The translations under genes and the position numbers were made by a program. A DNA stretch of 64,000 nt from Bradyrhizobium forestalis (GTDB taxonomy: Bacteria; Pseudomonadota; Alphaproteobacteria; Rhizobiales; Xanthobacteraceae), in contig NZ_PGVG01000029.1 of assembly GCF_002795245.1 (NCBI RefSeq), positions 29,993-93,992 on the forward strand, given 5' to 3'. Position 1 is the first letter of the stretch. Each line of letters starts with the position of its first letter. Positions 26,983-36,112 of the stretch are shown piece by piece. The notes below the pieces were generated by a model that saw only the letters and a list, made by a program, of their open reading frames with translations, did no database searches and had not been told where the DNA came from.

Positions 26983-27666
26983 ATGGCCAATCTTCAAGAC
27001 ATGTTCTCCGATCCGCAGGCGGTGGCGAATTACACCGAGGGACCGCCGCGGTTCGTTCCCGGTTACAATGCGATGCTGTCGATGGCGGCAATTCTCCTGG
27101 CCGAGCGCGCGCGCGACGATGCGCGGATCCTCGTGCTCGGCGCCGGCGGCGGCCTGGAGTTGAAGACGTTTGCGCAGGCGCATCCCGCCTGGAGCTTCGA
27201 CGGCGTCGACCCGTCCGCGGCGATGCTGACGCTCGCGAGGCAAACCCTGGGACCGCTCGCGCCGCGCGCATGTCTGCACCAGGGCTATATCGACGATGCG
27301 CCGGAAGGGCCGTTCGACGGGGCCACCTGCCTGTTGACCCTGCACTTCGTCGATGCCGCCGAACGACGTCGCATCGCCTCGGAGGTCCGCCGCCGCCTCA
27401 AGCCAGGCGCCCCCTTCGTGGTCGCCCATCTGAGCGCGCCCAATGGCGAGGACGAACGTCCGTTATGGCTGTCGCGGTATTCCGCGTTCCTGGCCGCATC
27501 GGGCGTCGAGCCCGACAAGGCATCGGCCGCGCGGGACGCCGTCACCAACCATCTGGACATTCTCGCGCCCACACAGGATGAGGCGGTTCTGCGCGAAGCT
27601 GGCTTCTCCGACCCAACCCTGTTCTACACCGGATTCACCTTCCGCGGCTGGGTGGCTTACGCGTGA
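26983..27666 (+). CDS. Class I SAM-dependent methyltransferase
   Basis: A 227-residue Rossmann methyltransferase. Motif I is ILVLGAGGGLELKTFA (near residue 50), motif II contains WSFDGVDPSAAML, and the acidic post-motif GPFDGATCLLTLHFV follows. It probably methylates a small molecule; nothing in the sequence fixes the acceptor. Co-transcription with the Rrf2 regulator suggests induction by a toxic or redox-active compound, an inference from gene order. The start MANLQDMFSDP at 26983 is well placed. Confidence 0.88.
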   Translation: MANLQDMFSDPQAVANYTEGPPRFVPGYNAMLSMAAILLAERARDDARILVLGAGGGLELKTFAQAHPAWSFDGVDPSAAMLTLARQTLGPLAPRACLHQGYIDDAPEGPFDGATCLLTLHFVDAAERRRIASEVRRRLKPGAPFVVAHLSAPNGEDERPLWLSRYSAFLAASGVEPDKASAARDAVTNHLDILAPTQDEAVLREAGFSDPTLFYTGFTFRGWVAYA

Positions 27667-27942
27667 GGCGTCAGGCTTCGTCAACACGGCCGGGCGTTCA
27701 TGCCAAAGCCGGATGCGCCAGGCGTGCGGACATGATCTCTGAGGCCTCGAATTAGGCGGCGTCCGATATGCCTTCAAAACCTGGCATGGCCGGCTCGCCC
27801 CCTGCGAATCGGCAAACAGTCGGTCAGCGCGGCTGACGCTTCATCTACGCGGCAGTGACCGGCAGCAGCATTTGGATGGACATCGCACGGTGGCCCTGTC
27901 GTGTGATCCATCGTACAAATAGGCCGGGTTGGAGTGCGGACC

Positions 27943-29859
27943 ATGGTGCAGGAGCGAGCAGCCCGGGTCGAGCGCAGGTTATCGGCCATATTGGCCGCAG
28001 ATGTGGCCGGCTATTCGCGGCTCATGCACAATGACGAAGAGGCTACGCACGCCAAATTGACTGCGCTTCTAACGGAAGCGATCGCCCCGGCAATTGCCGA
28101 ACATGATGGCCGTATCGTCAAGAACACCGGCGACGGCTTCCTGGCCGAGTTTCCGAGCGCCGTCGAAGCGGTTCGAGCCGCTATACAATTCCAGAATCGC
28201 GTAAAGGAACTTACAATTGATGATGCAGAAGCCAAGCGCATTGCCTTCCGCGTTGGAATCAACATCGGCGATGTCATTGTCGAGCCGAACGACATCTTTG
28301 GCGACGGCGTGAATATTGCGGCACGGCTTGAGGGCATCGCGAAGCCCGGCGGCATCTGCATATCTTCCGCCGCCCACGATCAAGTCCGAGGCAAGGTCGG
28401 GGTTGGGTTCGCCGATTTGGGCGAGCAGAATCTCAAGAACATCGCTCTTCCAGTCCGAGCCTATGCTCCGCAGCTCTCCGCCCCGCCGCCGGCCGTGTCG
28501 TTCCTGAATATAGCTGGTGGCTTCCCATTTGGTCAGTGGACCGGGCGTGGTCTGCGGCGAGCTCGGGTTGGCCTGACGATGGCGTTCCTCCTGCTCGTGG
28601 CCGGCGGCGGTCTGGGTTTTTGGTACATCCGGTGGGGCGAACCGCAGTTGTTGAACCATCGCCTATCGATCGTCGTGCTGCCATTCACGAATTTGAGCAA
28701 CGAATCCGAGCAGGAATACTTTGCGGAAGGTGTTGCTGGCGATCTAAGCGCTGATCTCTCACGCATCGAGGACAGCTTTGTGATCGCGCCGAGCACGGCG
28801 CGTGCCTATAAGAACGTTGACGCCAGGCGCGTCGGCCGTGAACTTGGCGTGCGCTATATCCTCGACGGTAGCCTGCGCAGGACGGAGTCAATTGTCCGGA
28901 TCAATGCCCGGTTGATCGATGCGCGGACCGGCGCAGAGATCTGGTCGGAGCGCTTCGACGGTGACTGGTCCAAATCGATGCAACTTCAAGACGTCATCAC
29001 AGGCCGACTGGCGCGACGGCTTGATCTCGAACTGACGAACCAAGAAAGCCGCGACGCCGAGGTCGCGCGGCCCAACAGCCCCGACGCAGTCGATCTCGCG
29101 ATGCGCGGATGGGCCGTGCTCAACCGACCGTATTCGCGCGAGCAGTTGGCCCGGTCTCGCGCCTTCTTCGAGCGCGCGCTCCAGATCGACCCCGGCTACC
29201 CGAAGGCGCTCGTGGGCTTGGCAGATACTCTGGCTATGGACGTCAACTATCGTTGGACCGATACGCCCGCAGATGCGCTGCGGCGCGCCGAGAATGCGGT
29301 AGGCCAGGTTCTGTCACAGTTTCCCAGCGACGCAATGGCCCATTTTGTAAAGGGCGAGATCCAGCGCTCGAAGGGTAGAGACGTCGAGGCTGCGGTTGGC
29401 GAATATATGACGGCAATCGCGATTAATCCAAGTCTCGCCCCGGCTCATGGCGCGCTTGGAGCTGCCAAGATACGCGTCGGCCGCTCCGCGGAAGCATTTG
29501 CACCGCTCCAAATGGCCATCCAGCTCAGCCCTCGCGATCCGCTCCTGAGCACTTGGTACTTCTACGTCTGCCATGCGCACAGCCATCTCGCGCACTACGA
29601 TGAGGCAATCGATTGGTGCAGCCGCTCCATCGCGGTGAACCCCTTTTGGATTGCTTACGCAGATCTCGCCGCCGCCAACGCATTGACGGGACATGAGCAC
29701 GAAGCTCACGCTGCCGTCGCCGAGCTCCGTCGGCTTAGGCCCAATTACACCGTTGCCCTTTGGTTGCAGGATGGATCTGGGTGGTCCGATAACGTCGTCT
29801 TCCTTGCCGAATTTCAGCGTATCACGGAAGGCTTGCGCAAGGCGGGTCTCCCGGACTGA
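27943..29859 (+). CDS. Class III adenylate/guanylate cyclase with TolB-like and TPR regions
   Basis: A 638-residue protein. The N-terminal cyclase domain (about 5-185) has the metal-binding Asp in AADVAGYSRLM, a Lys and Asp in VKNTGDGFLAEF, and DIFGDGVNIAARLEG with the transition-state Asn and Arg; all catalytic positions look intact. A membrane helix follows (about 205-225, MAFLLLVAGGGLGFWYI). Then a TolB-like region appears (ADLSRIEDSFVIAPSTARAYK, GSLRRTESIVRINARLID) and TPR repeats at the C-terminus. It likely makes cAMP at the inner membrane with a periplasmic TPR sensor. The ATG at 27943 is preferred over a GTG nine bases earlier. Confidence 0.92.
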   Translation: MVQERAARVERRLSAILAADVAGYSRLMHNDEEATHAKLTALLTEAIAPAIAEHDGRIVKNTGDGFLAEFPSAVEAVRAAIQFQNRVKELTIDDAEAKRIAFRVGINIGDVIVEPNDIFGDGVNIAARLEGIAKPGGICISSAAHDQVRGKVGVGFADLGEQNLKNIALPVRAYAPQLSAPPPAVSFLNIAGGFPFGQWTGRGLRRARVGLTMAFLLLVAGGGLGFWYIRWGEPQLLNHRLSIVVLPFTNLSNESEQEYFAEGVAGDLSADLSRIEDSFVIAPSTARAYKNVDARRVGRELGVRYILDGSLRRTESIVRINARLIDARTGAEIWSERFDGDWSKSMQLQDVITGRLARRLDLELTNQESRDAEVARPNSPDAVDLAMRGWAVLNRPYSREQLARSRAFFERALQIDPGYPKALVGLADTLAMDVNYRWTDTPADALRRAENAVGQVLSQFPSDAMAHFVKGEIQRSKGRDVEAAVGEYMTAIAINPSLAPAHGALGAAKIRVGRSAEAFAPLQMAIQLSPRDPLLSTWYFYVCHAHSHLAHYDEAIDWCSRSIAVNPFWIAYADLAAANALTGHEHEAHAAVAELRRLRPNYTVALWLQDGSGWSDNVVFLAEFQRITEGLRKAGLPD

Positions 29860-30224
29860 AGGGTTGAATGGGCAAAGGACCAAGCCGATGTTCGCGCTCG
29901 TTGCGTGCCGGATAAAGACTCGCCGGACCTCCGTTCCAGCCGTAATGGAAACGGTTCGGAGTCCGGAATGGGTCACATGCAGGCACCGTGGCCATATTCG
30001 CGCACGATGGCTCTCGTGGTGTTCAGCTCGGGGCAGACCGTTTGCGTGACCAAGTACCGTCTGCGCTCGGAAGCCACGAGGGCGGCGGCATTTTCGGTCC
30101 GCGGGGAGCATCACCGACGTTAACCCTGTCGGCAAATGATTCCTCGTGGGTCGGCAGCCGCCGACAAGTTGCCTCATTGGCGCGGAGAATTTTCAGCCGC
30201 GCTAACTTGGGTCAGAGGCGCGTT
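29860..30224. other. 365-base gap without a supported gene
   Basis: Frames in this interval lack a start with a ribosome site and read as arginine-rich. It separates the cyclase gene from a small secreted protein gene. No repeat was noticed. Confidence 0.45.
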
Positions 30225-30689
30225 ATGCTGAGAATGGCGTTGTTGGGCCTCCTCATCCTGTTGAGTGTGGGAGTGCTGTCGGCCATGGAGCTGGCAGCGC
30301 CACCGCGTCGCGCCGCCGCGATCGTCCGGCCGCTTGCCGAGCAGAGCGCAAGCATCTCTGCTTCACATGACGCGTTGGCGAAGGCCGATCGCCTCGAGGT
30401 TGCCGCTATGAGCAGCGCGATGCCGACCGGGACCGCTTCGGTCGAAAACGCCGTTGCTGCGCAGGACGTCCATGTCGGTTTGTCCGCGCCGGCGCCGATC
30501 GCCAGTCAGCGAAACAGACCGAAGCCGGTCGCCACCGCCGAACCTCCCAAGCCGAAACCAAAGCCAATTGTCGTCAAACGGACCGCCAATGTTCAGCGCG
30601 CAAAGGCCGCCAGCGAAACCGAGCACTGTCGGCTCAAGGCGTTCGGCGGCCTGCTCAAGGCCTTGAATTTGACCGGTTGCGAAATCTGA
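30225..30689 (+). CDS. Small secreted or membrane-anchored proline/lysine-rich protein
   Basis: A 154-residue protein with an N-terminal hydrophobic helix (LRMALLGLLILLSVGVLSAM), an Ala-rich linker and a stretch PPKPKPKPIVVKRTANVQ, then a C-terminal segment HCRLKAFGGLLKALNLTGCEI with two Cys. The arrangement suggests an exported anchor with a flexible spacer. It may be a periplasmic or cell-envelope protein. No family recognised. The start at 30225 fits the signal-like helix. Confidence 0.65.
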   Translation: MLRMALLGLLILLSVGVLSAMELAAPPRRAAAIVRPLAEQSASISASHDALAKADRLEVAAMSSAMPTGTASVENAVAAQDVHVGLSAPAPIASQRNRPKPVATAEPPKPKPKPIVVKRTANVQRAKAASETEHCRLKAFGGLLKALNLTGCEI

Positions 30690-30817
30690 GGACTCCGCGA
30701 GGAATCCAAGTCCGTGCCTGCTTTTTCAAGGGGCGCCTACGGCCACACGCCCCGTGCTGCCATCTTTCCTCCAGCCGACGTATCGCAAACCCTTCCGATC
30801 ATCCATATGTTGCCCGC

Positions 30818-31840
30818 ATGAAAAAGATCGGATTCCTTTCCTTCGGGCACTGGACGCCCTCGCCGCAATCGCAGACCCGCACCGCACGCGACACGCTGCT
30901 GCAATCGATCGAGCTGGCGGTGGCAGCCGAGCAGCTCGGCGCCGACGGCGCCTATTTCCGCGTGCATCATTTCGCGCGGCAGCTCGCTTCGCCCTTTCCG
31001 CTGCTCGCGGCGGTCGGCGCCAAGACCAGCACGATCGAGATCGGCACCGCCGTGATCGACATGCGCTACGAGAACCCGCTCTACATGGTGGAGGACGCCG
31101 GCAGCGCCGACCTCATCGCCGGCGGCCGGCTGCAGCTCGGCATTAGCCGCGGCTCGCCCGAGCAGGTGATCGACGGCTGGCGCTATTTTGGTTATCAGCC
31201 GGCCGAGGGCCAGAGCGATGCCGACATGGGCCGGCGCCACGCCGAAGTCTTCCTCGACCTCTTGCGCGGCGAAGGCTTTGCGGAGCCCAATCCGCGGCCG
31301 ATGTTTCCGAACCCGCCGGGGCTCTTGCGCCTCGAGCCGCATGCGCAGGGCCTGCGCGACCGCATCTGGTGGGGCGCCGGCTCGAATGCGACGGCGGTGT
31401 GGGCGGCCAGGCTCGGCATGAACCTGCAGAGCTCGACGCTGAAGAACGACGAGACCGGCGAGGCTTTTCACGTGCAGCAGGCCGCGCAAATTCGCGCCTA
31501 TCGCGCGGCATGGAAAGAGGCCGGCCATGCCCGCGAGCCCCGCGTGTCCGTCAGCCGCAGTATCTTTGCGCTGATGAACGATCGCGACCGCGCCTATTTC
31601 GGCGGAGAGCGCGGCGGCGAGGACCAGATCGGCTTCATCGACCCGCAGACCCGGGCCATCTTCGGCCGCTCCTATGCGGGGGAGCCTGACGTGCTGATCG
31701 AGCAGCTCAAGCAGGACGAGGCCATCGCCGAGGCCGATACGTTGCTGCTGACCATTCCGAACCAGCTCGGCGTCGATTACTGCGCGCATGCGATCGAGGC
31801 GATTTTGACCCACGTGGCTCCGGCGCTCGGGTGGCGGTGA
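30818..31840 (+). CDS. LLM-class flavin-dependent oxidoreductase
   Basis: A 340-residue bacterial-luciferase-like barrel. Recognisable parts are FLSFGHWTPSPQSQTRTARD at the start, LGADGAYFRVHHFARQLASPFPLLAAVGAKTS (here split), GTAVIDMRYENPLYMVEDAGSADLI and RLQLGISRGSPEQVIDGW. These match FMN-dependent LLM oxidoreductases that use reduced flavin. The role is unknown: it could oxidise aldehydes, amines or sulfonates. The ATG at 30818 is preferred over a start at 30677, because the added N-terminus is not part of the family. Confidence 0.88.
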   Translation: MKKIGFLSFGHWTPSPQSQTRTARDTLLQSIELAVAAEQLGADGAYFRVHHFARQLASPFPLLAAVGAKTSTIEIGTAVIDMRYENPLYMVEDAGSADLIAGGRLQLGISRGSPEQVIDGWRYFGYQPAEGQSDADMGRRHAEVFLDLLRGEGFAEPNPRPMFPNPPGLLRLEPHAQGLRDRIWWGAGSNATAVWAARLGMNLQSSTLKNDETGEAFHVQQAAQIRAYRAAWKEAGHAREPRVSVSRSIFALMNDRDRAYFGGERGGEDQIGFIDPQTRAIFGRSYAGEPDVLIEQLKQDEAIAEADTLLLTIPNQLGVDYCAHAIEAILTHVAPALGWR

Positions 31841-31939
31841 CGTGAGCTGGCGCGGCACGACCAGAAGTCGCGGTTGACTTCGCGCACCACCCCCGCCAAT
31901 GATCCCCTGGGGACTGTTGGACTGAATCAGGGGGTTGGA

Positions 31940-32401
31940 ATGGGCTTGCGTCCGGGGATCTTCGTTGCGGGTTTCTTGCTTGCGGGGTGTGCGTCAGGGC
32001 CGATGGGCAGCACGGCCCTGACAGATAACGTGAAGGCAAATACGGCGCGGCTGGTGGTCTATCGCTCATCGGCCCTGGGTTTCGCTATCCAGCCAAGCTA
32101 TTCGGTCGATGGACGCTCCGTTGGAGGCAGTCAGGCTGCCGGCTTCGTGGCCTGCGACCTGCCTCCGGGCCGCCACGAGGTTGCGGTCAACAATCTTCCG
32201 CTGAGCAGCAATCTGTTCGGGCAGGGAAGCGAGAAGGTCAGCCTCGATCTGCGCGCCGGCAGCACCACCTACCTCTCCGCCCAGCCGCAGATGGGAATCA
32301 TCACGCCCGGTGCAATCACGTTGGTTCAGGTGACGGAAGGCCAGGGCCGAGCCGACGTCGCCAGCTTGCATCAGAGCAACAGCTCGTGCGGCAAGGCATG
32401 A
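31940..32401 (+). CDS. Lipoprotein with DUF2846-like domain
   Basis: A 153-residue lipoprotein. The signal sequence ends in the lipobox AGFLLAGC, with Cys near residue 17, so it is lipidated and probably located at the inner leaflet of the outer membrane. The mature part has the DUF2846 pattern (RLVVYRSSALGF, ACDLPPGRHEVAV). Function unknown. The ATG at 31940 fits the signal peptide; an upstream in-frame start at 31874 would disrupt it. Confidence 0.8.
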   Translation: MGLRPGIFVAGFLLAGCASGPMGSTALTDNVKANTARLVVYRSSALGFAIQPSYSVDGRSVGGSQAAGFVACDLPPGRHEVAVNNLPLSSNLFGQGSEKVSLDLRAGSTTYLSAQPQMGIITPGAITLVQVTEGQGRADVASLHQSNSSCGKA

Positions 32402-32501
32402 TCTGAGGCGCTCCGCTGCCGAAACGCGGATGAAACGCCTTACCCTGCAAATCATATTGCGCCTTGGCCGCTATGATTGCCACCATTCGCAGGGCCGCGC
32501 G

Positions 32502-32900
32502 ATGAATCAGCATCTGTCCCTCGTCAGTCTCGTGGTCGCGGATTATGATGAAGCGATCGCCTTCTTCACGCGTGCTCTGAATTTCGAGCTTAGTGAGGAC
32601 ACGCCGCTCGGTGGCGGCAAGCGCTGGGTGATCGTACGGCCGCGAGGCCAACTTGGTTCTGGCCTGCTCCTGGCGCGGGCGGACGGTCCGGCGCAGAGGG
32701 CGCGCATCGGCGACCAGACCGGCGGGCGCGTCTTCCTGTTTCTGGAGACGGACGATTTCGAGCGCGACCATGCGCGCATGACCGCCGCCGGCGTGCGATT
32801 CGTCGGAGCGCCACGGCACGAGGCCTATGGCGTGGTGGCGGTCTTCGAGGATCTCTGCGGCAACCGCTGGGACCTGATTCAATCAGTCAAGCGCAATTGA
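32502..32900 (+). CDS. VOC-family (glyoxalase/bleomycin-resistance fold) protein
   Basis: A 132-residue single-domain VOC protein. The pattern LSLVSLVVADYDEAIAFFTRAL opens the first beta-alpha-beta-beta-beta unit, and GRVFLFLETDDFERDHARMTAAGVRF the second. The metal ligands are not all canonical: no clear first His of glyoxalase I is visible, and the conserved Glu of the last strand is present (VAVFEDLCGNRWDLI). It may bind a metal-ligated or antibiotic-like small molecule; the reaction is not assigned. Start at 32502. Confidence 0.85.
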   Translation: MNQHLSLVSLVVADYDEAIAFFTRALNFELSEDTPLGGGKRWVIVRPRGQLGSGLLLARADGPAQRARIGDQTGGRVFLFLETDDFERDHARMTAAGVRFVGAPRHEAYGVVAVFEDLCGNRWDLIQSVKRN

Positions 32901-32924
32901 CGCATGAGCGGCCGCTGCCCGGCT

Positions 32925-34244
32925 TCACCCCGTCTTCGTGCCCGTGATCACGGCCAACGCCTCGACCAGGCGGTCGAGGTCGGTCTCATCGGTGAAGAGC
33001 GCCGGCGTCACACGGATGCACTGGCCTTTGGCGACGCCGGCCCGGCGCACCGTCATGACCTTGTGGCTGTCGCGGAGCTTCGCAACGATCGCCTCGTTGT
33101 CGACCTTGCCAGTCTTGCCGGCGAGGCGGAACGACGTGATCGCGCCATACGAGCCGACTTCGTCCGGCGTCAGGATCTCGATGTCCTTGAAGCCACGGAC
33201 GCGGCTCACCCAATAGTCGCGCAAATGGCGCAGGCGGGCCTGCTTCGCCGCCGCGCCGATCTCTTGATGCAGCGCCACGGCGGTGGGCACCGTCAGCACC
33301 GTCGCGAAATTGACCGTGCCGGTATGCACCCGCGAGCGGATGTCGCTTTCCGGAAAATCCTCGTCGCCCATGTCGCGATCGATGGCCGCGAGGCGGTCCT
33401 TCCTGATGTAGAGGAAGCCGACGCCGAGCGGCGCGCCGATCCATTTGTGCAGATTGAATCCGACGAAATCGGCCTCGAGCTCGCTCACCCGGAAGTCGAT
33501 CTGCCCCCAGGAATGGGCGGCGTCGACGATGGTGTCGACGCCCTTGGTCTTCGCCATGCGGGCGATCTCGGCGACCGGCATGACGAAGCCGGTGCGATGG
33601 CTGACATGGGTGAGGAGGAGAAGCCTCGTCTTCGGGTTCGCCTCGATGGCGCGGGCATAGGCGTCGAGCACGGCCTGGCGGGTGGCGGGCTCCGGCACGT
33701 CAAACTTCACCACGTCGACGCCGCGGCGCGCCTTCAGCGCGTTCATTGCATACTGCATCGAATCATAGTCGAGATCGGCATAGAGCACGCCGTCGCCGGG
33801 CTTCAGCCTGTTGTAGCCGCCGATCAGGAGCTGCAGCGCTTCGGTCGCGCCGCGGGTGAGCGCGATCTCCTCGGGCAGCGCGCCGACCGCCTCCGCCACC
33901 TTGGCGCGCACGGCCTCGAAATCCGTACCCGCACGCAGCCGCGCGTAATAAGTGTTCTGATAATTGACCATGTCGGACTGGCGGATGAACTCGTGCCTCA
34001 CGGGCTCGGCCATGATGCCCCAATAGCCGTTCTCCAAATTGACGACGTCGGGCGTGACGGCATAGAGCCCCTTCACAGCCGCCCAATAGGCCTTGTCGGT
34101 GGCGGCAGCGGCCACTGAGCCGGTCGGCTGCGCCGGAAGGCCCTCGGCCGCCATCGCCGGGACCGCGAGCGGCGCCACCGCTGCCGCCGCGAGGCCCTTG
34201 AGGACCAGCCGGCGGTCGGCCGAAATCGTCTTGATCAGTTGCAT
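32925..34244 (-). CDS. Tat-exported PLP-dependent aminotransferase-fold protein (class V)
   Basis: A 439-residue protein with an N-terminal twin-arginine signal (SADRRLVLKGLAAAAVAPLA, cleavage near AMA at residue 32). The mature domain is of the class V aminotransferase/isopenicillin-N-epimerase type; the PLP Lys is in FVGFNLHKWIGAPLGVGFLY, and DAAHSWGQIDF marks the ring-stacking and Asp contacts. Export to the periplasm by Tat is unusual for a PLP enzyme, as the cofactor must be inserted before export; this agrees with a Tat route. It could be an epimerase or a cysteine-desulfurase-like protein. Substrate unknown. Confidence 0.88.
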   Translation of the reverse strand: MQLIKTISADRRLVLKGLAAAAVAPLAVPAMAAEGLPAQPTGSVAAAATDKAYWAAVKGLYAVTPDVVNLENGYWGIMAEPVRHEFIRQSDMVNYQNTYYARLRAGTDFEAVRAKVAEAVGALPEEIALTRGATEALQLLIGGYNRLKPGDGVLYADLDYDSMQYAMNALKARRGVDVVKFDVPEPATRQAVLDAYARAIEANPKTRLLLLTHVSHRTGFVMPVAEIARMAKTKGVDTIVDAAHSWGQIDFRVSELEADFVGFNLHKWIGAPLGVGFLYIRKDRLAAIDRDMGDEDFPESDIRSRVHTGTVNFATVLTVPTAVALHQEIGAAAKQARLRHLRDYWVSRVRGFKDIEILTPDEVGSYGAITSFRLAGKTGKVDNEAIVAKLRDSHKVMTVRRAGVAKGQCIRVTPALFTDETDLDRLVEALAVITGTKTG

Positions 34245-34256
34245 GTCAGCTCTCCC

Positions 34257-34366
34257 CAGAGCGTTTTCGAGCGAGGCGGCGTCCGGCCCGCGTCAAGAAA
34301 ACGCGCCAAACGACAATCCAGAGCTCCGTTCCGATTTCATCAGACCGGAAGTGGCTCTGGCGCGCG
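34257..34366. repeat. Interspersed palindromic repeat
   Basis: CCAGAGCTCCGTTCC (from 34318) and GGAAGTGGCTCTGG (to about 34361) can pair imperfectly, and the preceding AGCGTTTTCGAGCGAGG...GTCAAGAAAACGCG stretch also folds. This resembles a family of interspersed Bradyrhizobium intergenic elements. It sits between the aminotransferase gene and the diguanylate cyclase gene. Confidence 0.55.
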
Positions 34367-34516
34367 GGGAAAAGAGCAACGGACGATGCAGCCGAGATGA
34401 CCGAAGCATGACAATGCGATGATCGGGACGACTTAAAGCCAATGTCGGGCTTCACGTGGCCATGCGGCACACTCCAGCGCGATTGGACGCACTTGTGTGC
34501 GAAGCAGATTTCAGGG

Positions 34517-35779
34517 TCAGGCTGCCGCCCGCTTCGTTGCGGCTCGCGCGTGTTCGGAGGACGGCATCCGATGGCCTGAAGACGCGTCCGGCACGAGCGG
34601 AACGAGCTCGTCCACCGCGCTCTCGACCCGGTTGCGGCCGAGCGCCTTCGCCGTGTAGAGCGCCTTGTCGGCGCGCTCGCACAGCGCCTCGATGCCGACG
34701 GGCTCGCTGTCCGCATGTGCGAGGCCGACGCTGACCGTGGCTGCGACCGCAACACCGTCCACGACGCGCGCGGCCGCCGCGAAGCTCTCGCGGACGCGCT
34801 CGGCGGCTGCGCTCGCCGCCTGCCGGTCGGGCCCCTCGAGGATCGCGGCGAACTCCTCGCCGCCGAGCCGGCCCGCAACGCCGCCTCGCGGCAGATTGGC
34901 GGACAGCGTCTGTGCGAACAAGCGCAGCACGCGGTCGCCCATCGCATGCCCATGGGTGTCGTTGATCGATTTGAACAAGTCGAGATCGAACAGCAGGAAC
35001 GCGATCGTCCCGTCCGCAGGTGCCTTCAGGCACTGCTCGCCGAACTCCAGGAAGGCGCGGCGATTGGCGAGACCGGTCAGCGCGTCCGTCATCGACGCGC
35101 GCTTGTGCGCGAGCTCGCTCCGCTCCTTGGTGAGCGCAAGAAACAGATAGTTGATGGCGATGAAGAAGAGCAGGGTGAACGTGCTTACGATCGCGAACCA
35201 GAACGATTGCAGCGCCTCGAAGCTCGTGACCGGCGCCGCGGCGAGGGGATGCGCCACGGCGAGCGGAATGCGCACGAGAAACAGGCCGCCGCCGAGCGCG
35301 GTCAGCACGATCAGCGGCCATCGCGACAGCAGCGGCTCGGCGCGGCCGGTCCACAGCACGTAGGCGCAGCCGAGCGAATAAGAGCCGATGGCGGCCGAGA
35401 CGATGATCATACGCGCCGTGGCGGACTCGTACAGTGCCGGGATCTGACAAGCCGCGATCCACGTCACCGCGCCCGCGAGCAGGAGAAACGGGCTCGTCCG
35501 CCGGCCTTCGAAGCAGCGCGCCCCCTCCAGCATCAGAGCGCAGGCAGTGAACAGGACGACGTAGGCGAGATCGAGCGAGTAGACGTCCGGGATCACGCCG
35601 CGCAGGCAGAGCAGGCCAAGCGCGGCTGCCATGACCAGCACGGCGCCACCCCACCAGGCAAGGGCGCGAACCGCGCGATTTTGCAGCCACGCGAAAAGCG
35701 TCAGCGCGCCGAGCAGCACCATGACTGCCAGCATCAGCACGTAGATCGTCGGGACATGGAGCAGCGGCATGATTCTCAC
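34517..35779 (-). CDS. Membrane diguanylate cyclase (GGDEF domain)
   Basis: A 420-residue protein. The N-terminal half has about seven membrane helices, with no recognised soluble sensor domain. The GGDEF domain (about 235-385) carries the active site as GGEEF, in RLGGEEFAAILEG, together with TDALTGLANRRAFLEF and FDLDLFKSINDTHGH. It should make c-di-GMP. The RxxD inhibitory site just before GGEEF is not conserved (RGGVAGRLGGEEF), so product inhibition at that site is unlikely. Position next to exopolysaccharide genes suggests control of matrix production, an inference. Confidence 0.9.
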   Translation of the reverse strand: MRIMPLLHVPTIYVLMLAVMVLLGALTLFAWLQNRAVRALAWWGGAVLVMAAALGLLCLRGVIPDVYSLDLAYVVLFTACALMLEGARCFEGRRTSPFLLLAGAVTWIAACQIPALYESATARMIIVSAAIGSYSLGCAYVLWTGRAEPLLSRWPLIVLTALGGGLFLVRIPLAVAHPLAAAPVTSFEALQSFWFAIVSTFTLLFFIAINYLFLALTKERSELAHKRASMTDALTGLANRRAFLEFGEQCLKAPADGTIAFLLFDLDLFKSINDTHGHAMGDRVLRLFAQTLSANLPRGGVAGRLGGEEFAAILEGPDRQAASAAAERVRESFAAAARVVDGVAVAATVSVGLAHADSEPVGIEALCERADKALYTAKALGRNRVESAVDELVPLVPDASSGHRMPSSEHARAATKRAAA

Positions 35780-35866
35780 CCTGTCGCCGGCGCTATATCA
35801 AGCCGCCGCTACGATTTGCTTGCGATGATTGGTAAACGTGGTCGTAACGGCCGTGGTGACGCCGGG

Positions 35867-36112
35867 CTACGTCACAGTCCGGTAGCCGGTGAGCGGCGCA
35901 AGCTCGGCATCCTCGCTGGCGACGGTCTGCATTCTCACATGGCTGCCAATGACGAGGCCAGCGAGCGAGAGCATTAGGCCCAGCGCGAGCGGCGCGAACA
36001 GGGCCTCTTCCTGAAACAATCCGTTGAGCAGCACCACCATGACGCCGAAGCCGACAGCAGCATCGCCGCGACCAGCAGGCGGCGGCGCGATGCTGGCATC
36101 GTCAAACCGCAA
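35867..36112 (-). CDS. Small membrane protein of the exopolysaccharide region
   Basis: An 81-residue frame with two hydrophobic helices (VGFGVMVVLLNGLFQ and LFAPLALGLMLSLAGLVIGSHV). It overlaps the end of the Wzz-kinase gene by 11 bases, and a TTG at 36112 is the best start, so translation may be coupled. The hydrophobic profile is consistent with a short membrane partner of the co-polymerase. No family recognised; the start and even expression are uncertain. Confidence 0.5.
   Translation of the reverse strand: MRFDDASIAPPPAGRGDAAVGFGVMVVLLNGLFQEEALFAPLALGLMLSLAGLVIGSHVRMQTVASEDAELAPLTGYRTVT

Noticed and set aside
29988..30224. Upstream extension of the small exported protein gene at 30225
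   Set aside because: The extension has no ribosome site and would bury the signal-like helix in the middle of the protein.
34513..35977. Plus-strand open frame over the diguanylate cyclase
   Set aside because: Antisense shadow; the minus strand has a complete GGDEF domain.
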